Assembly (NCBI RefSeq): GCF_000170835.1
Contig: NZ_ABCP01000028.1
Coordinates: 1-46,238 of the forward strand
Source: Marinobacter algicola DG893
Lineage (GTDB): Bacteria > Pseudomonadota > Gammaproteobacteria > Pseudomonadales > Oleiphilaceae
DNA: 46,238 nucleotides
Direction: 5' to 3'
The notes beneath the pieces are model-generated. The model saw only the letters and a list, made by a program, of their open reading frames with translations, searched no databases and was not told the DNA's origin. The translations under genes were made by a program, and so were the position numbers. Shown here piece by piece: positions 25,795 to 34,339 of the stretch (the stretch's first letter is position 1; every line of letters starts with the position of its first letter).

Positions 25795-26700
25795 ATGAAA
25801 AAAACGGACTGGCCCATTCGATGGGATCTGTTGCTTCGCTACCGGCTGATTGAAATCATCGCCCTCTGGGAAGGACGGCTCACCACCAATCATATCTGCC
25901 ACAGTTTCGGCATCGGGCGACAGCAGGCTTCCAAGGATATCAACACCTACCTGCGCGAACTGGCACCAGACAATCTGGTTTACGATCGCCATCTTAAAGG
26001 TTATGTGCCATCGTCCAGTTTCAAACCGGTGGTCACCAAAGGGCACGCCAGTGAGTACCAGGATCTGCTGGCTCGCCAGGACAGCCTCAGTAACACCTTC
26101 GAGTCGCTCAACATCAGCCTGCCTGACAATACCATCGTCCGCGGCCCGGAGCGGGTTGTTAAGCCGGAAGTCATGCGTGCTGCAGTTGCAGCAGCCCGCC
26201 ACGGCCGGGTGATGAAGGCAGAGTATGCCTCCCTCAGCCCTGCTGGCGTTTCCCAGCGTACTCTGGAACCCCACACCCTGGTGTGCATTGGTCAGAACTG
26301 GCATCTCCGCGCCTGGTGCGACGCCAACCGGGAGTTCCGGGACTTCGCCCTCAGCCGTTTCCGTGGTAAGCCGGAAACCACCCGGCAACGCAGCCGTCAC
26401 ACCATCCAGCATGATGATGACTGGAACCGTCAGATTTCGCTGGTGATGATGCCTGACAGCCGTTTGAACAAGGCACAGCAGGATATTGTTGCCACCGATT
26501 ACGGCATGATCAGCAACCGGCTCGAGTTCACCATTCGCGCGGCCCTTGCACCCTACGTACTGTCCCGGCTCGGCCTGGGCTCAGACAGCCAGCACCCGGA
26601 CCCGATGGTCCAGCAGCTGGAGCTGGCCAACGAGGAGCAACTGGGCATTGCCGAGTCGGCTCGCGAACGCGCTATTAAAGCCGTGGCGGGGCTCTGCTAG
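25795..26700 (+). CDS. WYL-domain transcriptional regulator (BrxR/CapW-like layout)
   Basis: The 301-residue protein has an N-terminal winged helix (WEGRLTTNHICHSFGIGRQQASKDINTYL). A WYL domain in the middle shows TLEPHTLVCIGQNWHLRAWC and REFRDFALSRFRG, and a C-terminal WCX-like segment follows. This order matches the BrxR/CapW class, which often guards phage-defence loci but also occurs alone. No BREX, CBASS or other defence gene is in the window. An ExeM-like nuclease gene begins 9 bases after its stop, and an MFS gene is divergent. A 6-bp inverted repeat at the start codon suggests autoregulation. The ligand is unknown. Confidence 0.87.
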   Translation: MKKTDWPIRWDLLLRYRLIEIIALWEGRLTTNHICHSFGIGRQQASKDINTYLRELAPDNLVYDRHLKGYVPSSSFKPVVTKGHASEYQDLLARQDSLSNTFESLNISLPDNTIVRGPERVVKPEVMRAAVAAARHGRVMKAEYASLSPAGVSQRTLEPHTLVCIGQNWHLRAWCDANREFRDFALSRFRGKPETTRQRSRHTIQHDDDWNRQISLVMMPDSRLNKAQQDIVATDYGMISNRLEFTIRAALAPYVLSRLGLGSDSQHPDPMVQQLELANEEQLGIAESARERAIKAVAGLC

Positions 26701-26709
26701 ACTGAGCGG

Positions 26710-28476
26710 GTGATCACAACCAACTCTTTCCTGTCCTGGCGTCTTGCCCTCATCCTCCTCATAGGCCTGCCCGCTTTTGCAGCGGGCGATTGCGGTACCG
26801 GGGTTATCCCGGTTTCCCGCATTCAGGGCACGGGAGATCATTCCCCGTTCGCCGGCCAGACCGTTTCCGTTGAAGGCATCATAACCATGGATGCACGCCA
26901 ACAAGGCGGCTTCCGAGGTTTTTATCTGCAACAAGCCGATGGCGAAACGGACAACGATCCGCAAACCTCCGAGGCACTGTTTGTTTACACCCATCGCACC
27001 GATGGACAGCGCGGGGATAGGGTGCATGTCTCTGGGCGGGTGAAAGAATTCCATGGCCTGACCGAGTTCACTGATATTACGGCCATCACCCGTTGCGGGG
27101 ACGGCCGTCTGCCAGAGCCTGTCTCCGTCACGCTGCCGTGGCAGGATGGCCAATCTCCGGAACACCTGGAAAACATGCGGATCAACATCGCCGACAAGCT
27201 TACGGTTATCGATCACTATAACCTGGCCCGTTACGGTGAACTGACCCTCGCGGCAGAGCCCCAGACGATAGCCACGGAAATCCAGGAACCTGGGCCGGGC
27301 GCTCAAACACGCCACAGGCAACAGACGATCAACCGACTGTTGCTTGATGACGGCCTGGGTGTGCGCAACCCGCGCCCGATTCCCTGGCCCGGACCGCCAT
27401 TGTCCGCCGGCATCACGATTCGCACCGGCGACAAGGTCAGCGGATTAGCAGGCATACTGGATTTCCGGTTCGGCGCCTGGCGGCTGCAGCCGCAATCAGC
27501 ACCGACATTCAGTCCAACCAATCCACGCCCACCGGCACCCAGGCGGCCAGAGTCGGCCACGCTCAGGGTAGTCACACTCAACCTTGGCAATTTTTTCAAC
27601 GGTGATGGCCGTGGCGGTGGTTTTCCAGCAGCACGAGGCGCCCAATCCGCCACCCAGTTTGAACAGCAGAAAGCACGCCTGGTTGCCTCACTGACAATCC
27701 CGGACCCGGATATCCTCGCCGTAACAGAAATGGAAAACGACGGCTATGAGGGCGACAGCGCCATTGCCGAACTGGCCAGGGCTTTGGGCCCACACTGGCG
27801 CTACGTGGACACGAACAACAACACTGGTAGCGATGCCATACGCACCGATCTGCTGTACCGCAGCGACCGGGTAGTCGCTGAAGGCTCTGCCAGCCGCCTG
27901 ACAACGACACCGTTTGATCGCCGTGGCCGGCCACCCGTGGCCCAGATATTCCGCCCGATAAACAGCGATCGAGCCCTGAGGATTGTCGTTCCTCACCTGA
28001 AATCCAAGGCCTGCCGTGGCGCCAAGGGCCCGAACCGGGATCAGGACGACGGCCAGGGCTGCTACAGTCATCGCCGCGAGCAGGCGACCCGTGCCATCAT
28101 CCGTTGGACCCATGCCCTGCCGCACCCGAATGGCCTGGCTGGCACCATGATTACCGGCGATATGAATGCCTACGCCAGGGAAGCGCCGCTGCAACTGCTG
28201 GAAGCGGCCGGCTTTATCAATACCGTTCATCACTTCCACGGCTGCACCGATACCTCCTGTAAGCACACCAGTTATAGATATCATGGCCGTAGCGGTACCC
28301 TGGACTACAGCCTGGTTTCGAATGGGCTACTCCCACAGATTGTCGGTGCCCACACCTGGTCGATCAATTCCGATGAACCCCGGGCGCTAGGCTACAAGGG
28401 GCCCGTTACCTTGCCCACAGGCCAGCCCTGGCGCTCATCGGACCACAACCCGGTCATCACCGACCTGTCACTCTGA
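26710..28476 (+). CDS. ExeM/NucH-like secreted endonuclease (EEP fold)
   Basis: The 588-residue protein starts at GTG 26710 and has a signal peptide (WRLALILLIGLPAFAAG). An OB-like N-terminal domain contains GIITMDARQQGGFRGFYLQ. The endonuclease/exonuclease/phosphatase domain follows: VVTLNLGNFFNG, ILAVTEMENDGY (catalytic Glu), MITGDMNAYA, and SSDHNPVITD (terminal Asp-His). This matches extracellular DNases of the ExeM/NucH type, which digest environmental or biofilm DNA and may supply phosphate. No GlyGly-CTERM or LPXTG anchor is seen. The gene is likely co-transcribed with the WYL regulator. Confidence 0.88.
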   Translation: MITTNSFLSWRLALILLIGLPAFAAGDCGTGVIPVSRIQGTGDHSPFAGQTVSVEGIITMDARQQGGFRGFYLQQADGETDNDPQTSEALFVYTHRTDGQRGDRVHVSGRVKEFHGLTEFTDITAITRCGDGRLPEPVSVTLPWQDGQSPEHLENMRINIADKLTVIDHYNLARYGELTLAAEPQTIATEIQEPGPGAQTRHRQQTINRLLLDDGLGVRNPRPIPWPGPPLSAGITIRTGDKVSGLAGILDFRFGAWRLQPQSAPTFSPTNPRPPAPRRPESATLRVVTLNLGNFFNGDGRGGGFPAARGAQSATQFEQQKARLVASLTIPDPDILAVTEMENDGYEGDSAIAELARALGPHWRYVDTNNNTGSDAIRTDLLYRSDRVVAEGSASRLTTTPFDRRGRPPVAQIFRPINSDRALRIVVPHLKSKACRGAKGPNRDQDDGQGCYSHRREQATRAIIRWTHALPHPNGLAGTMITGDMNAYAREAPLQLLEAAGFINTVHHFHGCTDTSCKHTSYRYHGRSGTLDYSLVSNGLLPQIVGAHTWSINSDEPRALGYKGPVTLPTGQPWRSSDHNPVITDLSL

Positions 28477-28578
28477 TTCCACCTTGCCCGCGAGCCGCAG
28501 TATCAGGGCAGGCAGGCCAAAGCCCGACGTGGGATAAGCGGTACACTGGCTCCAACCCAGTTGAAACGGAAACCGACC

Positions 28579-29481
28579 GTGAAAATACCCACTCCAAACT
28601 TATGGCCCGCCGCCCGCACCGGTCAGCGATGGCTGGTACAGGCAAAACGTCGTGAAACCGTGATCGACGGCCACCGCATGGTGTATCTGGAAAAAGGGAC
28701 CCCGGCTGCAGGCCGACCCACGGTGATACTGATGCACGGTTTTGCCGCCATGAAAGAGAACTGGGCGCTCTGGCTGCAACGGCTGCCCGAGCATTGGCAC
28801 ATTCTGGTTCCGGATCTGCCAGGGCTTGGAGAAAGCGAGTACCGTTCGGACGCCATTTACGGCTATGAGGCACAGGCGTCACGGCTGGAAGCCTGGATCG
28901 ATACCCTGGCCACCAACAACCTTCACCTGGTCGGGAGCTCCATGGGCGGTGCCATCGCCACCGTCCTCGCCCATAAAATGAAGCCCGCACCCGCTTCCCT
29001 GACAGTCCTGAACAGCGCCGGCATACCCGAACACACAGACGTGGACCTCAACGCACCCTTCAAATCCGACCGCGACGCCATCCTCATCCCCCGGGACTGG
29101 GCCGGCGTCTACCGCATGTTCAACAGCGTCGGCAGTGGCAGGCCAACGGCAATGGGCGTCGCCATGACCGGACTCCTGGGGCCGGACCTACTGCAGCGAA
29201 CTGTGTCCTTGCGCCACATTTTCAACGATATGCTCGCCGACGCATTGGCGCCAGCACGCTACCTTGGCCACCGCACACCGCCCCTTCAGGTCCAGTGGGG
29301 GGACCGGGACGTGATCACTCCCACGCGCTGTGTGGACTGGTATCGAAAGGTTACGCCCGAAGCCGATATCCACGTATTCCGACGGGTGGGCCACCTGCCC
29401 ATGCTGGAAAATCCCGGCCGCTCAGCCCGTAAACTGGCAGCCTTCATCGAACGCCACTCAGCGGGCGACCAGCATCGCTAA
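28579..29481 (+). CDS. Alpha/beta-hydrolase, lipase/esterase-like
   Basis: The product has the oxyanion-hole segment LMHGFAAMKENW, the nucleophile elbow GSSMGG (Ser121 from the GTG start), and the acid and base in WGDRDVITP and RVGHLPMLE. The order and spacing fit monoacylglycerol lipase / LipA-like hydrolases of about 300 residues. GTG at 28579 is preferred because ACGGA precedes it; TTG at 28561 would add six residues. No convincing signal peptide is present, so it is probably cytoplasmic or membrane-associated. An AraC-type regulator gene lies 121 bases downstream on the same strand and could control it, as is common for lipase or lipid-degradation genes. Confidence 0.85.
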   Translation: MKIPTPNLWPAARTGQRWLVQAKRRETVIDGHRMVYLEKGTPAAGRPTVILMHGFAAMKENWALWLQRLPEHWHILVPDLPGLGESEYRSDAIYGYEAQASRLEAWIDTLATNNLHLVGSSMGGAIATVLAHKMKPAPASLTVLNSAGIPEHTDVDLNAPFKSDRDAILIPRDWAGVYRMFNSVGSGRPTAMGVAMTGLLGPDLLQRTVSLRHIFNDMLADALAPARYLGHRTPPLQVQWGDRDVITPTRCVDWYRKVTPEADIHVFRRVGHLPMLENPGRSARKLAAFIERHSAGDQHR

Positions 29482-29602
29482 TTGGCCTGCATATCCTGTT
29501 GACCCGTCAGCGAAGTCATGGGGTGGAAGGAACATTCCGTTCATAATCGTGGAAGAAGTTTCATCCCTGACATAACAACAACAGGAAACACGAGGAAATC
29601 CC

Positions 29603-30676
29603 ATGCGCGCCTCAGTATCTACCACTCAGGATCTGGGCATGCCGGCCATTTACCTGCACTTGCTGGCGGAGTTGCTTAGCACCATCGGCGTCGATGAAAA
29701 AGCGCTGCTCAAGCGTGTCGGCCTGGACCCGGTGCGTCTGCAATCAACCGATTTAAGAGTCAGCCAGTCACAGGCCAGCGAATTTGTGACCCGCGCTATC
29801 ATCGAAAGCGGCGAGCCCGGGCTCGGCATCATGCTGGCCCGGGAGCTTCGATTGCCCCTACACGGAGCCCTGGGCACTGCGGTCATGAGCAGCCGTACCC
29901 TGGCGGAGGCTCTGGACCTGATGACACGCTATCTGACCCTGCGTGCCCCACACTTGCACGTCAAGCGCCGGCAGCACGATGGCCAGGCTATCTACGCCAT
30001 CTCCTGTGGCATTGATCTGGGCCCGTTGCAGGGCTTTATCATGGACGCCATGCTGTTCGGCTGCGCGTCCATGGGCGCACAACTGACTGGCTCACCGGTC
30101 GCCGGCTCGTCGATTCAGCGACGCGGACCGGAACCCGCTTACTTTCATCGCTTTCGCCAGCAAATACCCATCCCCGTGGTGTATGGCGCTGGCGAAGATG
30201 CGATTGTCATTCCCCATTCGCAGCTGGCCTTGCCCATCCGCTTTTCTGACGATCAGTTGGCCGCCTCCTCGAAGGCCCAGTGTGAGGAGGCCTTGCGGCG
30301 TCTGACGGAAGATGCCGGCTTTGCCTGTCGGGTCAGGCGGGTGATTGAAACCAGTCACCCGTTCCCACCGAAACTGGCCAGGGTGGCCACAACCCTGTTT
30401 GTGTCGGAACGCACCCTGAAACGGCGTTTACAGGCGGAGGAAGCGAGTTTTCAGCATCTGGTGGATCAGGTACGGCTGGAAAGAGCGGGTGAGTTGCTGC
30501 AACAGACGGCCATGAACCTGAGCCAGATTGCCGACGCCCTGGGCTATGCTGACGCCGCCAACTTTACCCGCGCGTTCAAGCGCTGGACCGGACAGAGTCC
30601 CAGCCAGTACCGAAACCAGGAGTCGCTGCCAACAGCGACGTCGGTCAGGAGAACACCAGCCAGTGCGATGGTCTGA
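29603..30676 (+). CDS. AraC-family transcriptional regulator (OruR/GbdR-like N-domain)
   Basis: The 357-residue protein has the AraC_binding-like N-terminal domain common in Pseudomonas-type regulators (MPAIYLHLLAELLSTIGVDEKALL, LHGALGTAVMSSRTLAEALDLM). A C-terminal double helix-turn-helix follows: ARVATTLFVSERTLKRRLQ, IADALGYADAANFTRAFKRWTGQSPSQYR. GAGGAAA precedes the ATG. Regulators with this N-domain often control fatty acid, lipid or alkane metabolism, which would suit the lipase before it. That link is inference. It ends five bases from the convergent queE. Confidence 0.9.
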   Translation: MRASVSTTQDLGMPAIYLHLLAELLSTIGVDEKALLKRVGLDPVRLQSTDLRVSQSQASEFVTRAIIESGEPGLGIMLARELRLPLHGALGTAVMSSRTLAEALDLMTRYLTLRAPHLHVKRRQHDGQAIYAISCGIDLGPLQGFIMDAMLFGCASMGAQLTGSPVAGSSIQRRGPEPAYFHRFRQQIPIPVVYGAGEDAIVIPHSQLALPIRFSDDQLAASSKAQCEEALRRLTEDAGFACRVRRVIETSHPFPPKLARVATTLFVSERTLKRRLQAEEASFQHLVDQVRLERAGELLQQTAMNLSQIADALGYADAANFTRAFKRWTGQSPSQYRNQESLPTATSVRRTPASAMV

Positions 30677-30681
30677 AACAC

Positions 30682-31338
30682 TCAGTCGATGCCAATGATC
30701 TTGTGCATCTGCAGGGTCAACCGCCACCGCGGGTGCGTCAGGCAGTAATCCGTGGCTTTGCGGGTGTTACTTTGCTTGATAGGGTCAGGCTCACCCTCTG
30801 AGACGGTCGGCGACGCCATTGGCGAGAGGAAATAGTGGCTGGCCTGAATGTCGGTGAAGCGCTCCGGCATTGCCAGGGGTTGAGGGTACACCACTTTCAG
30901 CTCGTCGCACTGGCGCAACACCACCGGCGCGTCCGCCTTGGGGCTCACGCACAACCAGTCAATACCGGACGGTGCCGGCAGCGTGCCGTTGGTTTCAACG
31001 CCCACTTCAAAGCCGGCCCGGTGAAAGGCGTCCACCAACTGATCATCCAGTTGCAGTAACGGTTCTCCACCCGTGCACACCACATAGGGTCGTCCAGGCG
31101 CATCCGGCCAGAGGCGACGAATATGCGCCGCCAGCGCGTCTGCGGTTTCAAACTGGCCGCCGTTCTGACCATCGGTACCTACGAAGTCGGTATCGCAGAA
31201 GCTGCATACGGCATTGGCCCGGTCCTTTTCACGACCGGTCCAGAGATTGCACTTGCTGAAGCGGCAAAACACCGCTGCCCGCCCGGCCTGGGCACCCTCA
31301 CCCTGCAATGTATAGAACGCTTCTTTTACCCGATACAT
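30682..31338 (-). CDS. queE: 7-carboxy-7-deazaguanine synthase (radical SAM)
   Basis: The 218-residue protein has the early QueE signature (EAFYTLQGEGAQAGRAAVFCRFSKCNLW) and a Cys cluster CNLWTGREKDRANAVCSFC. This is the CX14CX2C variant instead of the usual radical SAM CX3CX2C. Other motifs are VVCTGGEPLLQLD and VETNGTLPAPSGIDWLCVSPK. It converts carboxy-tetrahydropterin to CDG in queuosine synthesis. Its ATG overlaps the queC stop by one base (TGATG), so the two are coupled. queD is not in the window. Confidence 0.95.
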   Translation of the reverse strand: MYRVKEAFYTLQGEGAQAGRAAVFCRFSKCNLWTGREKDRANAVCSFCDTDFVGTDGQNGGQFETADALAAHIRRLWPDAPGRPYVVCTGGEPLLQLDDQLVDAFHRAGFEVGVETNGTLPAPSGIDWLCVSPKADAPVVLRQCDELKVVYPQPLAMPERFTDIQASHYFLSPMASPTVSEGEPDPIKQSNTRKATDYCLTHPRWRLTLQMHKIIGID

Positions 31339-32003
31339 CAGGTTTCCACCTCATACGGCAAAGGGTCTGAGACGCCGTTGGCGGCAAACGCCTCCAGACG
31401 CTCCACGCAGGAACCACAAACGCCACAGGCCCGGTCCCGGCCGTTGTAACAGGTCCAGGTTCTGCTGTAATCGAGCCCCAGCTTCAGGCCCTCGGCAAGG
31501 ATCGCACCCTTGTCCGAGCCCATGAAAGGAGCTTCTATTTTCACCGGCTCATAGTTGGCCACCTGGCAGACAGCGTCCATTTTTTCCACGAACTCCGGTC
31601 GACAGTCCGGATAGATAGCGTGATCGCCGCCATGGGCGCCGTACCACACAGCAACAGCGCCGGCGGTAACCGCGTAGCCGGTGGCCAGCGACAACAGAAT
31701 CATGTTGCGGTTGGGCACCACTGTGGCCTTCATGTTGTCTTCTTCGTAGTGCCCCTCGGGCACGTCAACTGCGTCCGTCAGGGCCGATCCAGCCATGACT
31801 TCACTAAGCGCACGAATATCGATCACCTTGTGTGGCACCGATAACGCTTCGCACACCTGACGGGCGCATTCCAGTTCGCGAACGTGCCGCTGGCCGTAGT
31901 CAAACGACAGAGCATGAACCCTATACCCTCGGGCACGGGCAAGGTGGAGCAGGGTGAACGAATCCATTCCCCCAGAGTAGATTACAACGACAGTTTCGGT
32001 CAT
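31338..32003 (-). CDS. queC: 7-cyano-7-deazaguanine synthase
   Basis: The 221-residue protein has the PP-loop [15 protein letters not shown], then [27 protein letters not shown], and the C-terminal zinc site [18 protein letters not shown] (four Cys). QueC uses ATP and ammonia to turn CDG into preQ0. It is the first gene of a queC-queE operon. The leader (134 bases to the divergent exonuclease gene) shows no preQ1 riboswitch that I could recognise. Confidence 0.96.
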   Translation of the reverse strand: MTETVVVIYSGGMDSFTLLHLARARGYRVHALSFDYGQRHVRELECARQVCEALSVPHKVIDIRALSEVMAGSALTDAVDVPEGHYEEDNMKATVVPNRNMILLSLATGYAVTAGAVAVWYGAHGGDHAIYPDCRPEFVEKMDAVCQVANYEPVKIEAPFMGSDKGAILAEGLKLGLDYSRTWTCYNGRDRACGVCGSCVERLEAFAANGVSDPLPYEVET

Positions 32004-32138
32004 CAGGTCATCCCGGTTTCAGACAGCCAGCAGGGCGTCACTGGATTGTTATAGGGTCGGAGTAACATCCGTGGACACATTGTAACAGTGGAATGCGACG
32101 ATGGGTTCGCGTCTGCAAGAGCGTGCGGGTAAACTCTG

Positions 32139-32705
32139 ATGACGGCACATCAACAAAAACCAGGCGGAATGAGAACCAGAACCAGCCCAGCCTTTATTGA
32201 CTTCGAGGCCTCCAGCCTCGACCTGATCGCCAGCTATCCGATCGAGGTGGGCATATGCTTGCCCGACGGCACCTTGCACAGCTGGCTGATACAACCCCAT
32301 GTACTTTGGCAGGACTGGTCAGAAAGTGCCGAGCAGGTTCACGGAATCACCCGGGAAACCCTGAAAACAGAGGGTACACCGGTGTCGGAGGTTGCAGCGC
32401 ACCTGAACCAGTTGCTCTCCGGGCAGGTATTCTGCGATGCCTGGACGTTTGACAGCTTCTGGCTCCATCGCCTGTTCCGAGCCGCCAACACCCGCGCCAG
32501 CTTTCAACTGGAATCCATTTCCATGTTGCTGGACGCCAATCAGGTAAGGCACTGGTCAGGATCGCGCCAGCAGGTGATCAACCGTCTGGGGTTACCCGTG
32601 CACCGGGCGGCAAACGACGCGCTTATCCTCCACAGAACCTGGGAAGAGATCCAACTGTTCGCTGTGGATGACGAACCGCTTCATGGTCGCAGTCGGCAGG
32701 TCTGA
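32139..32705 (+). CDS. DnaQ-fold 3'-5' exonuclease
   Basis: The 188-residue protein has the DEDD exonuclease motifs: FIDFEASS (Exo I, Asp and Glu), a middle CDAWTFDSFWL segment supplying the second Asp, and HRAANDALIL (Exo III with His and Asp). It is close to RNase T-sized stand-alone exonucleases but is not clearly RNase T itself. Substrate (DNA or RNA) is unknown. ATG at 32139 is used; an in-frame ATG at 32169, after AGGCGGA, is possible. It diverges from queC. Confidence 0.8.
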   Translation: MTAHQQKPGGMRTRTSPAFIDFEASSLDLIASYPIEVGICLPDGTLHSWLIQPHVLWQDWSESAEQVHGITRETLKTEGTPVSEVAAHLNQLLSGQVFCDAWTFDSFWLHRLFRAANTRASFQLESISMLLDANQVRHWSGSRQQVINRLGLPVHRAANDALILHRTWEEIQLFAVDDEPLHGRSRQV

Positions 32706-32740
32706 GGCTTCCATCATGGAACTCTGCGCTGGCAGGGAAC

Positions 32741-32980
32741 TCAGCGCCGGGAGCTATTCACCTTGAGGGCGAGGACTTCGAGGCCGTCACGCAGGGTGTT
32801 CAATGTCCAGTAGGTCACCAGCACCATCAGCGCCGCCCCGATGACGGTAAAGGAAAGATCGTCACCCACCATCTGGCTGCGGGCAATGAGCAGGTAAACG
32901 GCGAGCGCCAGGACAAGCAGCACTTCGACAATGGCGTGTGACTGTAACCGGTTTTTTGCAGATCCGTTTTCTTCGGACAT
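32741..32980 (-). CDS. Small two-helix membrane protein, unknown
   Basis: The product is about 79 residues from ATG 32980 (MSEENGSAKN...). Helix 1 is AIVEVLLVLALAVYLLIA and helix 2 is FTVIGAALMVLVTYWTL, with a basic C-terminus (VNSSRR). An upstream in-frame ATG at 33022 would add 14 residues; neither has a strong ribosome site. I do not recognise a family. It may be a small inner-membrane protein with both ends in the cytoplasm. It stands alone, near small unassigned ORFs. Confidence 0.65.
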   Translation of the reverse strand: MSEENGSAKNRLQSHAIVEVLLVLALAVYLLIARSQMVGDDLSFTVIGAALMVLVTYWTLNTLRDGLEVLALKVNSSRR

Positions 32981-33123
32981 CTTACTGGGTTTCAACCTCT
33001 GATTTCTGACGATACATTGCATTAATTAGTGTGCAAATTATCGCCAAAGAAGGCTCGGACGTCTGTACGAACTAGTGGCTACGAGGTTTCCACGATGCCG
33101 CCTGGAACACACTTTTCGGGCAG

Positions 33124-33153
33124 CCAAAAAAAACGCAGCCCGGAGGGCTGCGT
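33124..33153 (-). terminator. Strong minus-strand terminator without an assigned gene
   Basis: ACGCAGCCC (33133-33141) and GGGCTGCGT (33145-33153) form a perfect 9-bp stem with a 3-base loop. On the minus strand it is followed by a run of eight T. No convincing minus-strand gene lies just upstream of it, so a small RNA transcript is possible. Confidence 0.8.
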
Positions 33154-33371
33154 ATAAAGGAGAGATCCATGCGGTACGCCACAGATAAAAGGTGGGCACC
33201 GGAGGATTGCACAACGTAAAACACGTGACAGGACGAATTATGATCGCTTCGAGGAACCGCGTCTGTAGGGGTTTGCCGAAGCACTCTGCCCCTTGCAAAG
33301 CCATGGGCAAGCGATACACTGATGACAGTACCGAAACCGATATGCCCGGCGAACGATGCCGGAAAAGGCCC
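33154..33371. other. Gene-poor stretch between a terminator and a small ORF
   Basis: Together with the terminator this gives about 350 bases (33023-33371) without a firm gene. The minus-strand terminator at its left end implies a transcript coming from this stretch. No clear -35/-10 pair was identified. A frame continuous with the 31-codon ORF runs upstream to 33192 but looks unlike protein. Confidence 0.4.
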
Positions 33372-33467
33372 ATGACTATGCTTCAGAAATACCAGTATCT
33401 GATGATTGATGCGATTGCGCACCGCAAGGGTGAGACCTGTGCGCACTCCATGGTGAACGACATCTAA
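33372..33467 (+). CDS. Possible 31-residue small protein
   Basis: The frame from ATG 33372 reads MTMLQKYQYLMIDAIAHRKG and ends CAHSMVNDI. AAGG lies three bases before ATG 33372 and nine before ATG 33378. A terminator-like hairpin follows 56 bases after the stop, which would suit an independent short transcript. No family is recognised. The frame could be chance; support is positional only. Confidence 0.35.
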   Translation: MTMLQKYQYLMIDAIAHRKGETCAHSMVNDI

Positions 33468-33523
33468 CGGCTTTCGGTCAGTCCCGGGAGCCTTTGGAGC
33501 GACCGGGCAAGCTTCTCCGCGAG

Positions 33524-33558
33524 ACCCCGGTTGCCCAGAGCGCCGGGGTTTTGTTTTT
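33524..33558 (+). terminator. Terminator-like hairpin before the 89-residue gene
   Basis: ACCCCGG (33524-33530) pairs with CCGGGGT (33543-33549) around a 12-base loop, followed by TTTGTTTTT. It would end the small ORF transcript just before the next gene. Confidence 0.7.
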
Positions 33559-33586
33559 GCAGCCGCAAAACGACAAGGAGAAGACC

Positions 33587-33856
33587 ATGAAGAGACATCC
33601 GACAAAAGCAGCAAACCAGCCGGCGAGCAGCCGCACGGGGCCTATTCGGCGCCCGGAAAAGCTGCCGCTGCTGGATGCCATCTGCAAGAAACTGAACCAG
33701 CGCGTCAACCTGGATGACGAACAACGGGTGCTGGGGCTGTATGAGCGAGGCTGGATATTCAAGGGTGTTCTGGGCAATCTGAACGATGGCGAAGCCCGAT
33801 ATGTGCGTGCTCTTGCCACTCGATACGGTTCCTGGATCGCCCGCCAGGTTGCGTGA
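33587..33856 (+). CDS. Small basic protein, unknown
   Basis: The 89-residue product starts at ATG 33587 with AAGGAG eight bases upstream. A basic, disordered N-terminus (MKRHPTKAANQPASSRTG) precedes a compact helical part: LLDAICKKLNQRVNLDDEQRVLGLYERGWIFKG, then ARYVRALATRYGSWIARQVA. No family is recognised. The helical part resembles small DNA/RNA- or protein-binding modules only in a general way. It is convergent to the CheY-like gene, with 24 bases between. The terminator just upstream leaves only about 28 bases for a promoter, so it may depend on read-through. Confidence 0.65.
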   Translation: MKRHPTKAANQPASSRTGPIRRPEKLPLLDAICKKLNQRVNLDDEQRVLGLYERGWIFKGVLGNLNDGEARYVRALATRYGSWIARQVA

Positions 33857-33880
33857 TGGAAAACCCGATGGGCCGAACCG

Positions 33881-34294
33881 TCAGTGCTGGCGGTTCAGCC
33901 CCTTTATCATGGCTGCATCGCCGCCGTGCACCATGGCGTAGTTGTTCACCACATCGTGGATTTTTTCCTGGGAATAGGGTTTGACCACGTAACCGTTGGC
34001 CCCGGCACTGATTGCTTTCTGGATGCTGTCGATGGAATCATCAGCTGTCACCAGGACAATGTGCTGATCCTTACGCTTGGCCTTGAACTCCTCCATCAAC
34101 TGATGGCCATTGCCGTCCGGCAGTCCCAGGTCCAACAAGATGATCTGGAAGACATCAGCCTCAAACGCGGCCCTGGCACCCGCAATGTCCGGACACTCAA
34201 CCACGCTGCTTGCACCAGCGGTGTAGAGCATATCCACCAACCGCTCCCTCATGACCGGCTCGTCTTCCACCACCAATATTCTCATGTCACTCAT
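33881..34294 (-). CDS. Single-domain response regulator (CheY-like)
   Basis: The 137-residue protein is one receiver domain: acidic pair in VVEDEP, phospho-acceptor Asp in ILLDLGLPDGNG, Thr/Ser switch in VLVTADDS, and Lys in GYVVKPYS. No output domain follows, only a short tail (MIKGLNRQH). AGGAGG precedes the ATG. It is the last gene of a same-strand set after a hybrid kinase and a four-helix membrane protein, so it probably receives phosphate from that kinase's HPt domain and acts through protein contact. Confidence 0.92.
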   Translation of the reverse strand: MSDMRILVVEDEPVMRERLVDMLYTAGASSVVECPDIAGARAAFEADVFQIILLDLGLPDGNGHQLMEEFKAKRKDQHIVLVTADDSIDSIQKAISAGANGYVVKPYSQEKIHDVVNNYAMVHGGDAAMIKGLNRQH

Positions 34295-34339
34295 ACCCTG
34301 CCTCCTGATCCTATTTTATACCCGGCCCCACAGGGCACT

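Noticed and set aside
25795..26700. The WYL regulator as a marker of a BREX or CBASS defence island
   Set aside because: No BREX, CBASS, restriction or Abi genes flank it. The neighbours are a transporter, a nuclease with a signal peptide and a lipase.
32004..32138. A preQ1 riboswitch before queC
   Set aside because: The leader lacks the C-rich loop and A-rich tail pseudoknot pattern expected of preQ1 aptamers.
33468..33523. A tRNA-like fold in the GC-rich stretch before the 33.5 kb hairpin
   Set aside because: No anticodon arm, T-loop motif or CCA-type acceptor stem could be built.
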